Positions 8,294-16,836 of a DNA stretch of 64,000 nucleotides are shown piece by piece. The position numbers and the translations under genes were made by a program. The DNA comes from Polynucleobacter sp. HIN11. Its GTDB lineage: Bacteria; Pseudomonadota; Gammaproteobacteria; Burkholderiales; Burkholderiaceae. Numbering within the stretch: position 1 is the stretch's first letter; each line of letters opens with the position of its first letter. The stretch spans positions 62,001 to 126,000 of the forward strand of contig NZ_AP028142.1 in assembly GCF_030297675.1 (NCBI RefSeq), written 5' to 3'. The notes beneath the pieces are model-generated. The model was given only the letters and a program-made list of their open reading frames with translations. It had not been told where the DNA came from and did not search any database.

Positions 8294-9586
8294 TTAGCTC
8301 GGCCCAATCGTTCGTTCATTCGCAAAGAGGCTATTTACAGACTCCCGCTCTCTGACCAAGTAAGCCTGGTCGCCGTCGACCATGACCTCTGCGGGCCGTC
8401 CCCGGGTGTTGTAGTTTGAAGCCATTACAAAGCCGTAGGCACCGGCTGACAAAATAGCCAGCACATCGCCTTCTTGAACAGCAAGGGCGCGATCCTTGCC
8501 TAACCAATCGCCTGACTCACAAACAGGACCAACTACATCATAAGTGATTGCTTTACCAATTCCACTTTTGATAGGAACGATCGCATGATAGGCATCGTAT
8601 AGAGCTGGTCGCATTAAATCATTCATGGCGGCGTTCACAATGCAGAAGTTTTTATCTGCACCAGTTTTAAGATATTCAACTTGCGTTAATAGCACTCCCG
8701 CATTTCCGACTAAGGAGCGACCCGGTTCCAAAATGACATCCAAGTGCCCAAAGCCACGCTCATCCACACGATTGAGTAGGGTGTTCGTAAACTCGGTGAT
8801 ATCGGGTGGTGCGTCCGAGCCGTAGTCGATCCCAAGGCCACCACCAAGATCGAGATGATGAATGACAATGCCATCACGTTTGAGTTGATCGATGAGATCA
8901 AGGACTTTATCAAGAGCATCGAGGTATGGCGATGTGCTAGTAATTTGGGAACCAATATGGCAATCAATGCCAACAATATCAATGTGGGGCAGTAGCGCCG
9001 CCTCTCGATACGTTTTTAGAACCTCAAAATAGGCAATCCCAAATTTATTATCTTTGAGACCCGTGGAAATATACGGATGGGTTTGCGCATCTACATCAGG
9101 GTTCACGCGCAATGAAACTGGGGCGCGAAGACCCAAACTCTTAGCAATGGAATTAATACGCTGCAGTTCAGGGATGGATTCGACGTTGATGCATTTGACG
9201 CCAACCGAGAGGGCAAATTTAATTTCATCAGCGGATTTGCCGACTCCAGCAAAAACCATACTTTTTGGATCGGCTCCAACGTGAAGGGCTCGAGCGAGTT
9301 CGCCGCCGCTCACCAGATCAAATCCAGCACCTAATTGTTTGAGCTCATCTAAAACAGCGAGATTACTATTAGCCTTGACGGCGTAATGAATTCTGGCGCG
9401 GCGACTGCCGTTTGCACGGATACAGGCAACATCATAGGCGCGGTATGCCGTACAAATTGCATGCTTACTGTAAACATATAGAGGGGTGCCATATTGATTC
9501 GCTAAGGCAGATAGCGAAACACCTTCAGCAAACCACTCTCCATGGTGTTCAGTAAAGCCAGTTAATGATGGAATGGAATGCGTCAT
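8294..9586 (-). CDS. lysA: Diaminopimelate decarboxylase
   Basis: 430 residues. LysA removes CO2 from meso-diaminopimelate to make L-lysine and is PLP-dependent. It has the fold-type III N-terminal barrel with the PLP lysine in HYAVKANSN (about residue 69), the glycine-rich phosphate loop LGGGLGIDYG, the EPGRSLVGNAG motif, and the substrate-binding PVCESGDWLG near the C-terminus. The ATG overlaps the stop of the upstream lipoprotein gene by one base (TAATG), suggesting coupling. Convergent with the cytochrome c gene. Confidence 0.97.
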   Translation of the reverse strand: MTHSIPSLTGFTEHHGEWFAEGVSLSALANQYGTPLYVYSKHAICTAYRAYDVACIRANGSRRARIHYAVKANSNLAVLDELKQLGAGFDLVSGGELARALHVGADPKSMVFAGVGKSADEIKFALSVGVKCINVESIPELQRINSIAKSLGLRAPVSLRVNPDVDAQTHPYISTGLKDNKFGIAYFEVLKTYREAALLPHIDIVGIDCHIGSQITSTSPYLDALDKVLDLIDQLKRDGIVIHHLDLGGGLGIDYGSDAPPDITEFTNTLLNRVDERGFGHLDVILEPGRSLVGNAGVLLTQVEYLKTGADKNFCIVNAAMNDLMRPALYDAYHAIVPIKSGIGKAITYDVVGPVCESGDWLGKDRALAVQEGDVLAILSAGAYGFVMASNYNTRGRPAEVMVDGDQAYLVRERESVNSLFANERTIGPS

Positions 9587-9783
9587 TACTTTGGCGAGCT
9601 CGTATTAGTGGGGGTCGATAAACCTGATTCTTTAGGAGGGTACAGAGTACCTTTGGGCTCCGGTTGGGTGGGCGCTGGTGGAACGGGCGGTGGATTGGGT
9701 AAAAACAAAGGTCCTCTAACCCCACATCCAAGTAGGGACAGCAACGCAACGTAAACTGGAATCTTAACTACAATCAATATCAT
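9586..9783 (-). CDS. lptM: Small LptM/YifL-type lipoprotein
   Basis: 65 residues from the preferred ATG at 9783. A hydrophobic signal ends in the lipobox LSLLGC (lipidated Cys20), followed by GVRGPLFLP and a Pro-rich tail. Enterobacterial LptM has the same 'CG..GPL..P' pattern, is encoded between cyaY and lysA/dapF, and promotes correct disulfides in LptD. Here it is also sandwiched between lysA and divergent cyaY. An upstream ATG at 9831 would add 16 residues but would overlap the cyaY start and spoil the signal peptide, so it was rejected. Confidence 0.85.
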   Translation of the reverse strand: MILIVVKIPVYVALLSLLGCGVRGPLFLPNPPPVPPAPTQPEPKGTLYPPKESGLSTPTNTSSPK

Positions 9784-9812
9784 CTGTTTAATCACCGGAA
9801 TTTGAATATAGC

Positions 9813-10196
9813 ATGCAGAACACCCCTTCATCCCAGATTGACAAAATTGACGATAAGCAATTTCATCAACTGGCTAGCCATCTATTGCAATCGATTGAAC
9901 TATCGCTGGAAAATGCCGATGAGCGTTTAGATCTCGACCTTGATATTGCTCGTCAAGGGGGCAATGTGATTAATATTGTTTTTCGGGATCGTAGTGTGGT
10001 TGTGGTGAATACCCAGCCACCTCTCCATGAAATTTGGGTGGCCTGTAAAGCCGGAGGATTTCATTACCGTTGGGCCGGAATGATGAACCAGCCACTCTGG
10101 CTGGATACAAAAACTGGTAATGAGTTGCTTGCCGATTTATCCCGTTTTGTAAGTGACCAGGCTGGGCAGACAGTTGAGATTAATTTACTTGGTTAG
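9813..10196 (+). CDS. cyaY: Iron-sulfur cluster assembly protein CyaY (frataxin homologue)
   Basis: 127 residues. Family hallmarks are the acidic first helix (Asp/Glu-rich, about residues 27-50, ending RLDLDLDI), the beta-sheet segments NVINIVFRDRSVVVVNTQPPLHEIWVA (in parts) and GFHYRW. Bacterial frataxin binds iron and modulates IscS cysteine desulfurase. Divergent from lptM-lysA, as in many proteobacteria, and its 3' end overlaps the convergent aroB by 17 bases. Confidence 0.93.
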   Translation: MQNTPSSQIDKIDDKQFHQLASHLLQSIELSLENADERLDLDLDIARQGGNVINIVFRDRSVVVVNTQPPLHEIWVACKAGGFHYRWAGMMNQPLWLDTKTGNELLADLSRFVSDQAGQTVEINLLG

Positions 10197-11262
10197 TCGT
10201 TAAGACCTGTTCAACAATTGCATCATCAACCGCTTCAATTTTTGCTTTGCCAATTCTCTCAAGGGTGATGTAGCGAATTTCCCCACCCTCGGATTTTTTA
10301 TCGATGCGCATTAAATCAAAGAAACGGCTGTTTCCAAGTTTGGGTGCGCAATCCGGCAGACCCATTGCCATAACGAGTTTTTTGATACGACTTACTTCCT
10401 CGGTTTTTAAATAACCCAGACGAGAAGATAAATCAGCCGCCATCACCATTCCACATCCCACGGCCTCACCATGCAGCCATTCTCCATAGCCTAAGCCAGA
10501 TTCAATGGCATGGCCAAAAGTATGACCAAAATTTAAGATGGCACGAATCCCAGATTCCTTCTCGTCGGCGGCCACTACTGCCGATTTAATTTCGCAAGAA
10601 CGCTCGACCGCATGACTCATGGCGCCACTATCGCAATTTAATAGTTCTTGACGGTGCGCTTCAATCCAATTAAAAAATTCAGTGTCTGCAATTGCGCCGT
10701 GTTTGATGACCTCCGCCAAGCCAGCTGATAGTTCTCTTGGCGGGAGTGATTTGAGGGTATCAAGGTCAGCAATAACCGCAACCGGCTGATGAAAGGCGCC
10801 AATCATATTTTTACCAAGCGGGTGATTAATCCCAGTCTTACCGCCTACCGAAGAATCAACCTGAGCCAATAAAGTCGTGGGTACTTGAACAAATTGAATG
10901 CCGCGCATAAAGCTAGCCGCTGCAAACCCCACCATATCACCAATCACGCCACCACCGAGAGCAATTAGTACTGATTTTCGATCAGCGCCATGCGTTAATA
11001 AAGCATCAAAGATTTTCTGTAGGGTAACCCAGTCTTTATACGACTCCCCATCGGGCAGGACAATTTCATGAACTGACTTCGCGTCGCCTGAAATGGTTTG
11101 GATCAACGTCTTACTATAGAGGGGCCCTACGGTCGTGTTGGTCACCACGAATACCGATTTGCCGGTAATCCAAGGTTTAAAGAGTTCCGGCTTTTTGAGA
11201 AGTCCCGAGCCAATGTAAATAGGGTAGCTGCGCTCACCGAGCGATACATTCAGAGTTTTCAT
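10180..11262 (-). CDS. aroB: 3-dehydroquinate synthase
   Basis: 360 residues, the normal length. AroB converts DAHP to 3-dehydroquinate in the shikimate pathway using NAD and a divalent metal. Visible motifs are the NAD-binding LPDGESYK and GGGVIGDMVGFAA, the QVPTTLLAQVDSSVGGKTGIN block (in parts), and the metal ligands in AEVIKHG, NFGHTFGHAIE and HGEAVGCGM. The start overlaps the aroK stop by 4 bases. The order secretin-aroK-aroB is conserved in proteobacteria. Confidence 0.97.
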   Translation of the reverse strand: MKTLNVSLGERSYPIYIGSGLLKKPELFKPWITGKSVFVVTNTTVGPLYSKTLIQTISGDAKSVHEIVLPDGESYKDWVTLQKIFDALLTHGADRKSVLIALGGGVIGDMVGFAAASFMRGIQFVQVPTTLLAQVDSSVGGKTGINHPLGKNMIGAFHQPVAVIADLDTLKSLPPRELSAGLAEVIKHGAIADTEFFNWIEAHRQELLNCDSGAMSHAVERSCEIKSAVVAADEKESGIRAILNFGHTFGHAIESGLGYGEWLHGEAVGCGMVMAADLSSRLGYLKTEEVSRIKKLVMAMGLPDCAPKLGNSRFFDLMRIDKKSEGGEIRYITLERIGKAKIEAVDDAIVEQVLTTNQVN

Positions 11263-11783
11263 GGGGCTAATTCAAGTTGCATGAGTAAAGAGCTTACGAG
11301 TTGATTGACGCTTGGTTTACCAGTTTCAATAATAAAGTCCGCGATTTTGCGATATAGTGGATCGCGAATGGCGTATAAGTTTTCTAAGATTGCTTTTGAG
11401 TCCCCATGTTGCAACAGGGGGCGACCTTCACCACCTTTAGTACGATGCCAAAGTTCAATTGGGTTGGCATGTAGATAAATGACCGTACCACGTTCAGCTA
11501 GTACCTTGCGGTTCTCTGGGAGTAATACTGCACCACCGCCGGTGGCGAGCACAATCGATTGCTCGCGGGTTAGCTCATCAATAATTTGTGCCTCGCGTTT
11601 ACGAAAACCTGCCTCACCTTCCATCTCAAAAATAGTTGGTATTTTGACCCCGCAGCGCTCTTCAAGTGCGTGGTCAGAGTCAATAAAGCGCCGCTCAAGC
11701 TTGCGGGCAATTAATTTCCCCACCGTTGATTTGCCAGCCCCCATCAGCCCAATCAGAAAGATATTGGAATTTTTAATGTCCAT
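11259..11783 (-). CDS. aroK: Shikimate kinase
   Basis: 174 residues. It phosphorylates shikimate at O-3. Walker A is GLMGAGKSTVGK (about residues 12-23); the shikimate-binding region includes DSDHALEERCG and FRKREAQ; the GGGAVL loop and the lid GEGRPLL are present. It is translationally coupled to aroB by a 4-base overlap and lies 9 bases downstream of the secretin gene, the usual pilQ-aroK-aroB arrangement. Confidence 0.96.
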   Translation of the reverse strand: MDIKNSNIFLIGLMGAGKSTVGKLIARKLERRFIDSDHALEERCGVKIPTIFEMEGEAGFRKREAQIIDELTREQSIVLATGGGAVLLPENRKVLAERGTVIYLHANPIELWHRTKGGEGRPLLQHGDSKAILENLYAIRDPLYRKIADFIIETGKPSVNQLVSSLLMQLELAP

Positions 11784-11792
11784 TTCATCATT

Positions 11793-12911
11793 CTATTCGG
11801 GTTTATCTAAGATAGTAGGCGTTAAAAAGACGAGAAGTTCTGTTTTATCTCGCAAAGTTGATTGATGTTTGAACAGATGCCCAATCAAGGGAATATCACC
11901 TAAAAGCGGGATTTTGATAGTGTCATCACGTTCTGTAGTTTGATAAATACCGCCTAAGATGACGGTACCGCCATTCTCAACACTGACTTCGGAGCTCAGA
12001 TTCTTGGTATCGATAGCGTAACCTTGTTCGGTCTTCATGCCCACGCTATCTTTATTAATGGCAACCAATAAAGAGACTTTGCCGTCATGATGAATCTTGG
12101 GAATCACCTCGAGACGCAAGTTCGCTTTACGGAATTGAATTTTGTTACCTCCATTTGAAGAGGAGGTTTGGTACGGTAGTTCAGTACCTTGTTCAATAGT
12201 TGCTTTCACCATATCGGCGGTCATGATGCGGGGATTGGACAATATCTTGCCCTGTCCATCGCTCTCAAGAGCACTTAATTCCACATCGAGAAGACGTGTG
12301 GCATTTTTACTAAGAAGGGTCGCCGCGGCAGTCACTGGCTCAAATCCACTAAGGCCGCCAGCCCCAAGTGGTGATCCTAGTGCAAACGAACCCTGAACCC
12401 GATCGCCCCCTTCGGGGAGATTCTTTGCTTGCGAGCGCAAGCCAAGCTTGGCGCCAAGATTACGTGCAAAGCGATGGTCAGCTTCAACAATCCGCGCCTC
12501 AATCAAAATTTGCCGGGGTGTGCCATGATGCTCGCCCCCAAAGGGGAGTGCTGAGTCATCCCGACGTTGTTTTTGGAAAGCGTTGATTTCTTGATGCGGT
12601 GCAATCCAATAGACCCCCTGATTGCGTATGAACCGCAAGCCTCGGCTTGCCAAGATCGTTGATAACGCAGTTTGCCATGGAACATCGACAAGCTGAACAT
12701 CAATACTTCCTTGAATACTAGGACTTAATACAAAATGCGTATTGCCAAGTTGCCCCAATACATGGAGCAAATCCACTAGTGGCATCTCTTTTGCTGAAAT
12801 ACTAATTGGAGTATTCAGTGCAGCATTACCACTGGCCGCGTGGTATGCAAATGTGTTTTGTGGGCCAAGTAAAAGCCAAATCCAACAGTATCGAAATATC
12901 ACATGCTTCAT
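11793..12911 (-). CDS. pilQ: Compact PilQ-like secretin (type IV pilus/competence type)
   Basis: 372 residues with a signal peptide (about 1-22). Next comes a short secretin/TonB N-terminal (STN-like) domain (about residues 37-90), a single N-domain around RQILIEARIVEADHRFARNLGAKLG, then a complete secretin domain ending KIPLLGDIPLIGHLFKHQ and LLVFLTPTIL. Typical PilQ proteins are roughly twice as long and have AMIN domains that bind peptidoglycan; none is seen here. Secretins form the outer-membrane pore of pili and type II systems. The start overlaps the upstream gene by 4 bases. pilMNO are missing, so a pilus role is likely but not shown. Confidence 0.85.
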   Translation of the reverse strand: MKHVIFRYCWIWLLLGPQNTFAYHAASGNAALNTPISISAKEMPLVDLLHVLGQLGNTHFVLSPSIQGSIDVQLVDVPWQTALSTILASRGLRFIRNQGVYWIAPHQEINAFQKQRRDDSALPFGGEHHGTPRQILIEARIVEADHRFARNLGAKLGLRSQAKNLPEGGDRVQGSFALGSPLGAGGLSGFEPVTAAATLLSKNATRLLDVELSALESDGQGKILSNPRIMTADMVKATIEQGTELPYQTSSSNGGNKIQFRKANLRLEVIPKIHHDGKVSLLVAINKDSVGMKTEQGYAIDTKNLSSEVSVENGGTVILGGIYQTTERDDTIKIPLLGDIPLIGHLFKHQSTLRDKTELLVFLTPTILDKPE

Positions 12912-13582
12912 GGCGAAATCAGCACCACTTGCTTTCCTCCGGGACCCTGTAAGGTGACCTGGGACTGGTCAAAGTGGGTTATCTGCCAGGAAGGTTTAGC
13001 AAACCCATGTTTTGCAAAGAGTCGACTTTGTTGGCCATCATGAAGCATCACGAAGGCGCCATCCTTATTCTTGCTAATACCCAAATGACGCCATTTCTTT
13101 AAATCGACCTCATCGGGATCGGGGATAACTGATCGCTTCGTTTCTTTGACAGAAATGTATCGCTTTGCTTGGATCTCCTCCAGAAACTCCATCATCTGCT
13201 CTAGATTTTCGTCAGCCTGGCTATGAAGTTCGTCAATTTGGCTTTGAATTGTCAACAACTCTTTCTTCATAGCTGTTTGGTTTGGTTCACCCTGGCCAAG
13301 TTCAGCAATTTCCCGAACCTGGATGGTCAAATAGACTAAAGTCACAAGAATCGCTATAAAACTAATTCCAGCAATGAGCATTCCTGGGTGAAGCGATGCT
13401 AGGGGCAATTCTTTGAAGGCGTTAAGGCCTGGCCAGGATTGGCTCATTTGATTGTGCCTTGGTGCCTGGTGCTTGCTTTGTAAATGATCAGCCTGGGTTT
13501 CATGCTCCAAAATAGCAGGATCGTTGCCCAGACTTTGCAAGGTTTCGTCAAAATCCTCTCGTTTGATATTGCGATAGACCAT
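12908..13582 (-). CDS. Single-pass membrane protein, PilP-like C-terminus (uncertain)
   Basis: 224 residues. There is a polar cytoplasmic N-terminus of about 65 residues, one transmembrane helix (about 67-88, GMLIAGISFIAILVTLVYL), a predicted coiled coil (about 100-140, rich in Glu/Gln/Leu heptads), and a C-terminal beta-rich domain ending FDQSQVTLQGPGGKQVVLI. That last part resembles the HR-type domain of PilP/GspC inner-membrane partners of secretins. It overlaps the secretin gene by 4 bases, so the two products probably interact. No family was recognised with certainty; PilP-like or a fused PilO/PilP remnant are inferences. Confidence 0.7.
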   Translation of the reverse strand: MVYRNIKREDFDETLQSLGNDPAILEHETQADHLQSKHQAPRHNQMSQSWPGLNAFKELPLASLHPGMLIAGISFIAILVTLVYLTIQVREIAELGQGEPNQTAMKKELLTIQSQIDELHSQADENLEQMMEFLEEIQAKRYISVKETKRSVIPDPDEVDLKKWRHLGISKNKDGAFVMLHDGQQSRLFAKHGFAKPSWQITHFDQSQVTLQGPGGKQVVLISP

Positions 13583-13648
13583 GCCCTATTGTGTTGGTGG
13601 GCGCTAGTGATTGAAATCAGCAAAACCGGATTGATTGATCGGCCATTC

Positions 13649-13674
13649 TTGCAAATGCTGTAGGACCATATAAT
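13649..13674 (+). promoter_or_regulatory. Candidate promoter of the PBP1A gene
   Basis: A perfect TATAAT lies at 13669-13674, with TTGCAA at 13649-13654 as the nearest -35-like hexamer. The 14-base spacing is short, so the -35 assignment is weak. Transcription starting 6-7 bases after the -10 would begin on the ATG itself at 13681. Confidence 0.4.
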
Positions 13675-13680
13675 TTGGGG

Positions 13681-15978
13681 ATGGCTAATCCACCGAGCAA
13701 AAAACCGCCTTTCCAACGGGGCTCGGGCACTCGTTTTTCTGAGAAGTCAGGTGCCAGCCCACTAATTAAAGCCTTATTGATTTTGATGGTGGTGCTTGGC
13801 TTGTTATTTACCATGTTAGTCGCCTACGCATTCATTATTGCGAAGCCAAACTTACCGAACATTTCAGCGCTAGTGGATTACAACCCCAAAGAGCCATTAC
13901 GGATCTATACCGCCGATAAGGTATTAATAGGTGAGTTTGGAGAGGAACGGCGAAGCGTTGTCCCTCTCAATGAAATCCCTGTCTATTTGAAGTATGCAGT
14001 GATCGCGATTGAAGATGATCGTTTCTATAGTCATGGCGGCGTTGATTACTGGGGCGTATTGCGAGCAACTTTAGCCAATTTAAGAGGAAGCCTCTCCCAA
14101 GGGGCGTCGACCATCACCATGCAGGTGGCACGTAATTTTTTCTTAAGCAATGAGAAAACCTTCAGTCGCAAGCTTTATGAAGTGCTACTTGCCTGGGAGA
14201 TCGAGGCCCAATTAACCAAGGACAAGATTCTTGAGATTTACATGAATCAAATTTATTTGGGGCAACGCGCCTATGGATTTGCGAGCGCTTCCAAAATATA
14301 TTTTGGTAAGGAACTCAAGGATATTAGCATTGCAGAGGCGGCGATGCTAGCAGGCCTCCCAAAGGCACCCTCTGCCTATAACCCGGTTAGTAACTATAAG
14401 CGCGCCAAGATTCGTCAAGAATATATTTTGCAGCGCATGCGCGATCTCTCATACATTACGCCAGCCGATTATGAAAAGGCGATGGCTGAGACCATTAAGA
14501 TTCGAGGCCTAGGAAAAGAATTTGATACTCGCGCTGATTTTGTTGCTGAGATGGCCAGACAACTCCTTTTTTCTCAGTACGGTGACATTATTTATTCGCA
14601 AGGTATCAATGTTTACACCACGGTCTTAAAGGCAGACCAAGATGCTGCCTATGCTGCAGTTCGCAAGGGTATTTTTGACTATGATTTGCGACATGCGTAT
14701 CGCGGCCCAGAGGGGTTTATTGAGTTACCCGAAGACCCTGTAAAGCGCCAGCGAACGATTGATGACGCCTTGCTTGATTACCCGGCGCTTGATGAATTGC
14801 AATCCGGGGTTGTATTGGAGGCAAGCCCCAAAGAATTAAAAGTCATGATTGCAACTGGTGAGCAAATCACCATTAAAGGCGATGCATTAAGACTTGCAAG
14901 TGCTTCATTATCCGAATCCGCACAGCCCAAGCGACGCATTCGTCCGGGCGCAGTGGTTCGACTGCTCAACGATGACGGGGTTTGGAAGCTGGCTCAATTA
15001 CCTCAAGTCGAGGCTGCTTTTGTGGCTCTTGACCCTAACGATGGAGCAATCTTGGCCTTGGTTGGTGGATTTGATTTTCGTCGTAATAAATTTAATCACG
15101 TAACCCAGGCGTTTCGTCAACCAGGCTCGGCATTTAAACCCTTTGTTTACGCAGCTGCTCTCGAGCGGGGTTTAAGTCCTTCAACCATGGTGAATGACGC
15201 ACCATTATCGATTGGGGCATTGGAGACTGGCAGTCAAGTGTGGCAACCCAAGAACTACGATGGCAAGTTCGATGGGATGATGCGGTTGCGAGCTGCATTG
15301 GCGAAGTCTAAAAATTTAGTATCGGTTCGGGTAATTCGCAAAATAGGCCCTTCGTATACCCAAGAATTTATTCAGCGCTTTGGTTTTGAGCCTGAGAAGC
15401 ATCCGCCATATCTTACGATGGCCCTTGGCGCAGGTTCAGTCACACCTTTGCAAATGGCGAGTGCTTATAGCGTCTTTGCAAATGGCGGCTATTTCGTGAA
15501 TCCCTATTTGATTGATAAGGTCACGGATGCAAAAGGTCAAACCTTGTTTGAGGCTAATCCGGTGCGTGTTGGAAAAAATGCGATTCGTGTATTGGATGAG
15601 CGAACGACCTTTGTGATGGATAGTATGTTGCAAGAAATTACAAAGACTGGAACCGCAGCGCGTGCCAGGCCTGCTTTAGGTCGTAACGATATCGCTGGAA
15701 AAACCGGTACAACGAATGATTCACACGACGCATGGTTTGCTGGTTACAACCCTCGGGTTGCGGCAGTGGCTTGGATTGGTTTTGATAACCCAAGAAGCCT
15801 CGGCGACCGTGAGACGGGTGGCGGCTTAGCATTGCCTGTCTGGATTAACTTTATGTCGGTCGCTCTACGAGGCGTCCCCGAGATAAACCGCACCCCTCCA
15901 CCGGGAGTTTCTGAGTACGACGGCGATTGGATTATTCCTGAGTTCGCTCCCTTGGGCGGCGTTCGCCAAATTAACTAA
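13681..15978 (+). CDS. mrcA: Penicillin-binding protein 1A (bifunctional glycosyltransferase/transpeptidase)
   Basis: 765 residues from the ATG at 13681 (a TTG two codons earlier is less likely). It has a short cytoplasmic tail and one membrane anchor (about residues 31-56). The GT51 glycosyltransferase domain has catalytic Glu111 in EDDRFYSHGG and the QGASTITMQ block. The transpeptidase domain has the nucleophile motif S483-A-F-K486 and K674-T-G-T. It polymerises and cross-links peptidoglycan from lipid II. It is divergent from the pilus-type secretin locus, the conserved ponA/pilM arrangement. An intact gene. Confidence 0.96.
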   Translation: MANPPSKKPPFQRGSGTRFSEKSGASPLIKALLILMVVLGLLFTMLVAYAFIIAKPNLPNISALVDYNPKEPLRIYTADKVLIGEFGEERRSVVPLNEIPVYLKYAVIAIEDDRFYSHGGVDYWGVLRATLANLRGSLSQGASTITMQVARNFFLSNEKTFSRKLYEVLLAWEIEAQLTKDKILEIYMNQIYLGQRAYGFASASKIYFGKELKDISIAEAAMLAGLPKAPSAYNPVSNYKRAKIRQEYILQRMRDLSYITPADYEKAMAETIKIRGLGKEFDTRADFVAEMARQLLFSQYGDIIYSQGINVYTTVLKADQDAAYAAVRKGIFDYDLRHAYRGPEGFIELPEDPVKRQRTIDDALLDYPALDELQSGVVLEASPKELKVMIATGEQITIKGDALRLASASLSESAQPKRRIRPGAVVRLLNDDGVWKLAQLPQVEAAFVALDPNDGAILALVGGFDFRRNKFNHVTQAFRQPGSAFKPFVYAAALERGLSPSTMVNDAPLSIGALETGSQVWQPKNYDGKFDGMMRLRAALAKSKNLVSVRVIRKIGPSYTQEFIQRFGFEPEKHPPYLTMALGAGSVTPLQMASAYSVFANGGYFVNPYLIDKVTDAKGQTLFEANPVRVGKNAIRVLDERTTFVMDSMLQEITKTGTAARARPALGRNDIAGKTGTTNDSHDAWFAGYNPRVAAVAWIGFDNPRSLGDRETGGGLALPVWINFMSVALRGVPEINRTPPPGVSEYDGDWIIPEFAPLGGVRQIN

Positions 15979-15984
15979 GTAAAG

Positions 15985-16668
15985 ATGGCCCGTAAAGCAC
16001 GCTTGGTTATTGTTGGACAAGCGATGCATCTTTTGGTTCGTGGTCACAATCGTCAAATCATATTTAGCCATGATGCGGATTGCCGAATTTATCTTGACTG
16101 GTTACGTGATGCTGCTAAAGAGTTTGGATGTGCCGTTCATGCTTATGCCTTGATGCCAAACCATGCACACGTATTAGCCACCCCCCGTTTTGAATATTCC
16201 TTATCAAAAACGATGCAATCCTTGGGTCGCCGCTACGCGCAATACATCAATCGACAACAAGGGACTTCGGGCACGATTTGGGAAGGTCGCTTTTGTTCTT
16301 CCCTGATTGATCCAATGTATGCCTTACGAGTCCAGCGCTACATTGAACTTAACCCTGTGCGCGCCGGACTGGAATCTCGTGCTGAGGACTGTAAAAACAC
16401 TAGCTACCAAAGCCATATTGGGGGCAAGGGTGAGACTTGGCTAACCGATCACCCAAGCTTCTGGGGTTTAGGCAACACCCCTTTTGAGAGGCAGCTAGCC
16501 TGGGTGGCTTTTGTGAGGGAGGGGGCGCCGCATCATGAGGATCGGGCAATTACTGAGCATTTAATCCGCTCAAGACCCTGGGTAAGTCCTGAATTTATCA
16601 AGCAAAATCCTAAGATGAGCCTGAATCAATGGCAGGTCAAGCCGCGTGGAAGACCAAAAAAACTTTAA
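15985..16668 (+). CDS. REP-associated tyrosine transposase (RAYT, Y1 HUH family)
   Basis: 227 residues. The Y1 transposase core is clear: MPNHAHV holds the HUH metal-binding pair (His60/His62), and GRRYAQYINR holds the candidate catalytic tyrosine (Tyr84 or Tyr87). WEGRF and YIELNPVRAGL are RAYT-family signatures. RAYTs are single-copy, domesticated relatives of IS200/IS605 transposases that act on short palindromic repeats rather than moving as an IS. The ORF is intact. It starts 6 bases after the PBP1A stop and is followed at once by an imperfect palindrome (16670-16724), but no terminal repeats of an IS were found. Confidence 0.9.
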   Translation: MARKARLVIVGQAMHLLVRGHNRQIIFSHDADCRIYLDWLRDAAKEFGCAVHAYALMPNHAHVLATPRFEYSLSKTMQSLGRRYAQYINRQQGTSGTIWEGRFCSSLIDPMYALRVQRYIELNPVRAGLESRAEDCKNTSYQSHIGGKGETWLTDHPSFWGLGNTPFERQLAWVAFVREGAPHHEDRAITEHLIRSRPWVSPEFIKQNPKMSLNQWQVKPRGRPKKL

Positions 16669-16669
16669 G

Positions 16670-16724
16670 TCTGTCCCTATTTAATTTAATTTCTATTCTT
16701 CCGCCATTAGATAAATGGGACAGA
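16670..16724. repeat. Imperfect palindrome next to the RAYT gene
   Basis: Left arm TCTGTCCCTATTTA (16670-16683) pairs with TAAATGGGACAGA (16712-16724), with one bulged base, around a 28-nt loop. A 10-bp direct repeat AATTTCTATT (16688-16697 and 16732-16741) brackets the right arm. The CTGTCCC/GGGACAG core flanking a Y1 transposase gene is the type of hairpin RAYTs are known to act on. Confidence 0.6.
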
Positions 16725-16791
16725 GTCATTAAATTTCTATTGCATCCCTTAGTGGATTCCCCTATATTTACCCTCCCGGCCTCTATTTGAA

Positions 16792-16809
16792 GCAATCCAT
16801 GGGGATTGC
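16792..16809 (+). other. Hairpin in the gltB leader
   Basis: GCAATCC (16792-16798), loop ATGG, GGATTGC (16803-16809): a perfect 7-bp stem 27 bases before the gltB start. Flanking CCGG/CCGG (16776-16779 and 16809-16812) could lengthen or compete with it. No T run follows, so it is not a plain terminator; an RNA or protein regulatory site is possible. Confidence 0.4.
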
Positions 16810-16836
16810 CGGCCGCATGACCAATTTGGATTAAAT

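Noticed and set aside
9784..9831. Longer N-terminus for the LptM-like lipoprotein
   Set aside because: Would put a polar, Cys-containing stretch before the lipoprotein signal and overlap the divergent cyaY start; the ATG at 9783 gives a proper signal.
15985..16741. A complete IS200/IS605 insertion sequence
   Set aside because: Only the Y1 gene is present; no left-end hairpin, no tnpB, and the protein has RAYT-specific motifs.
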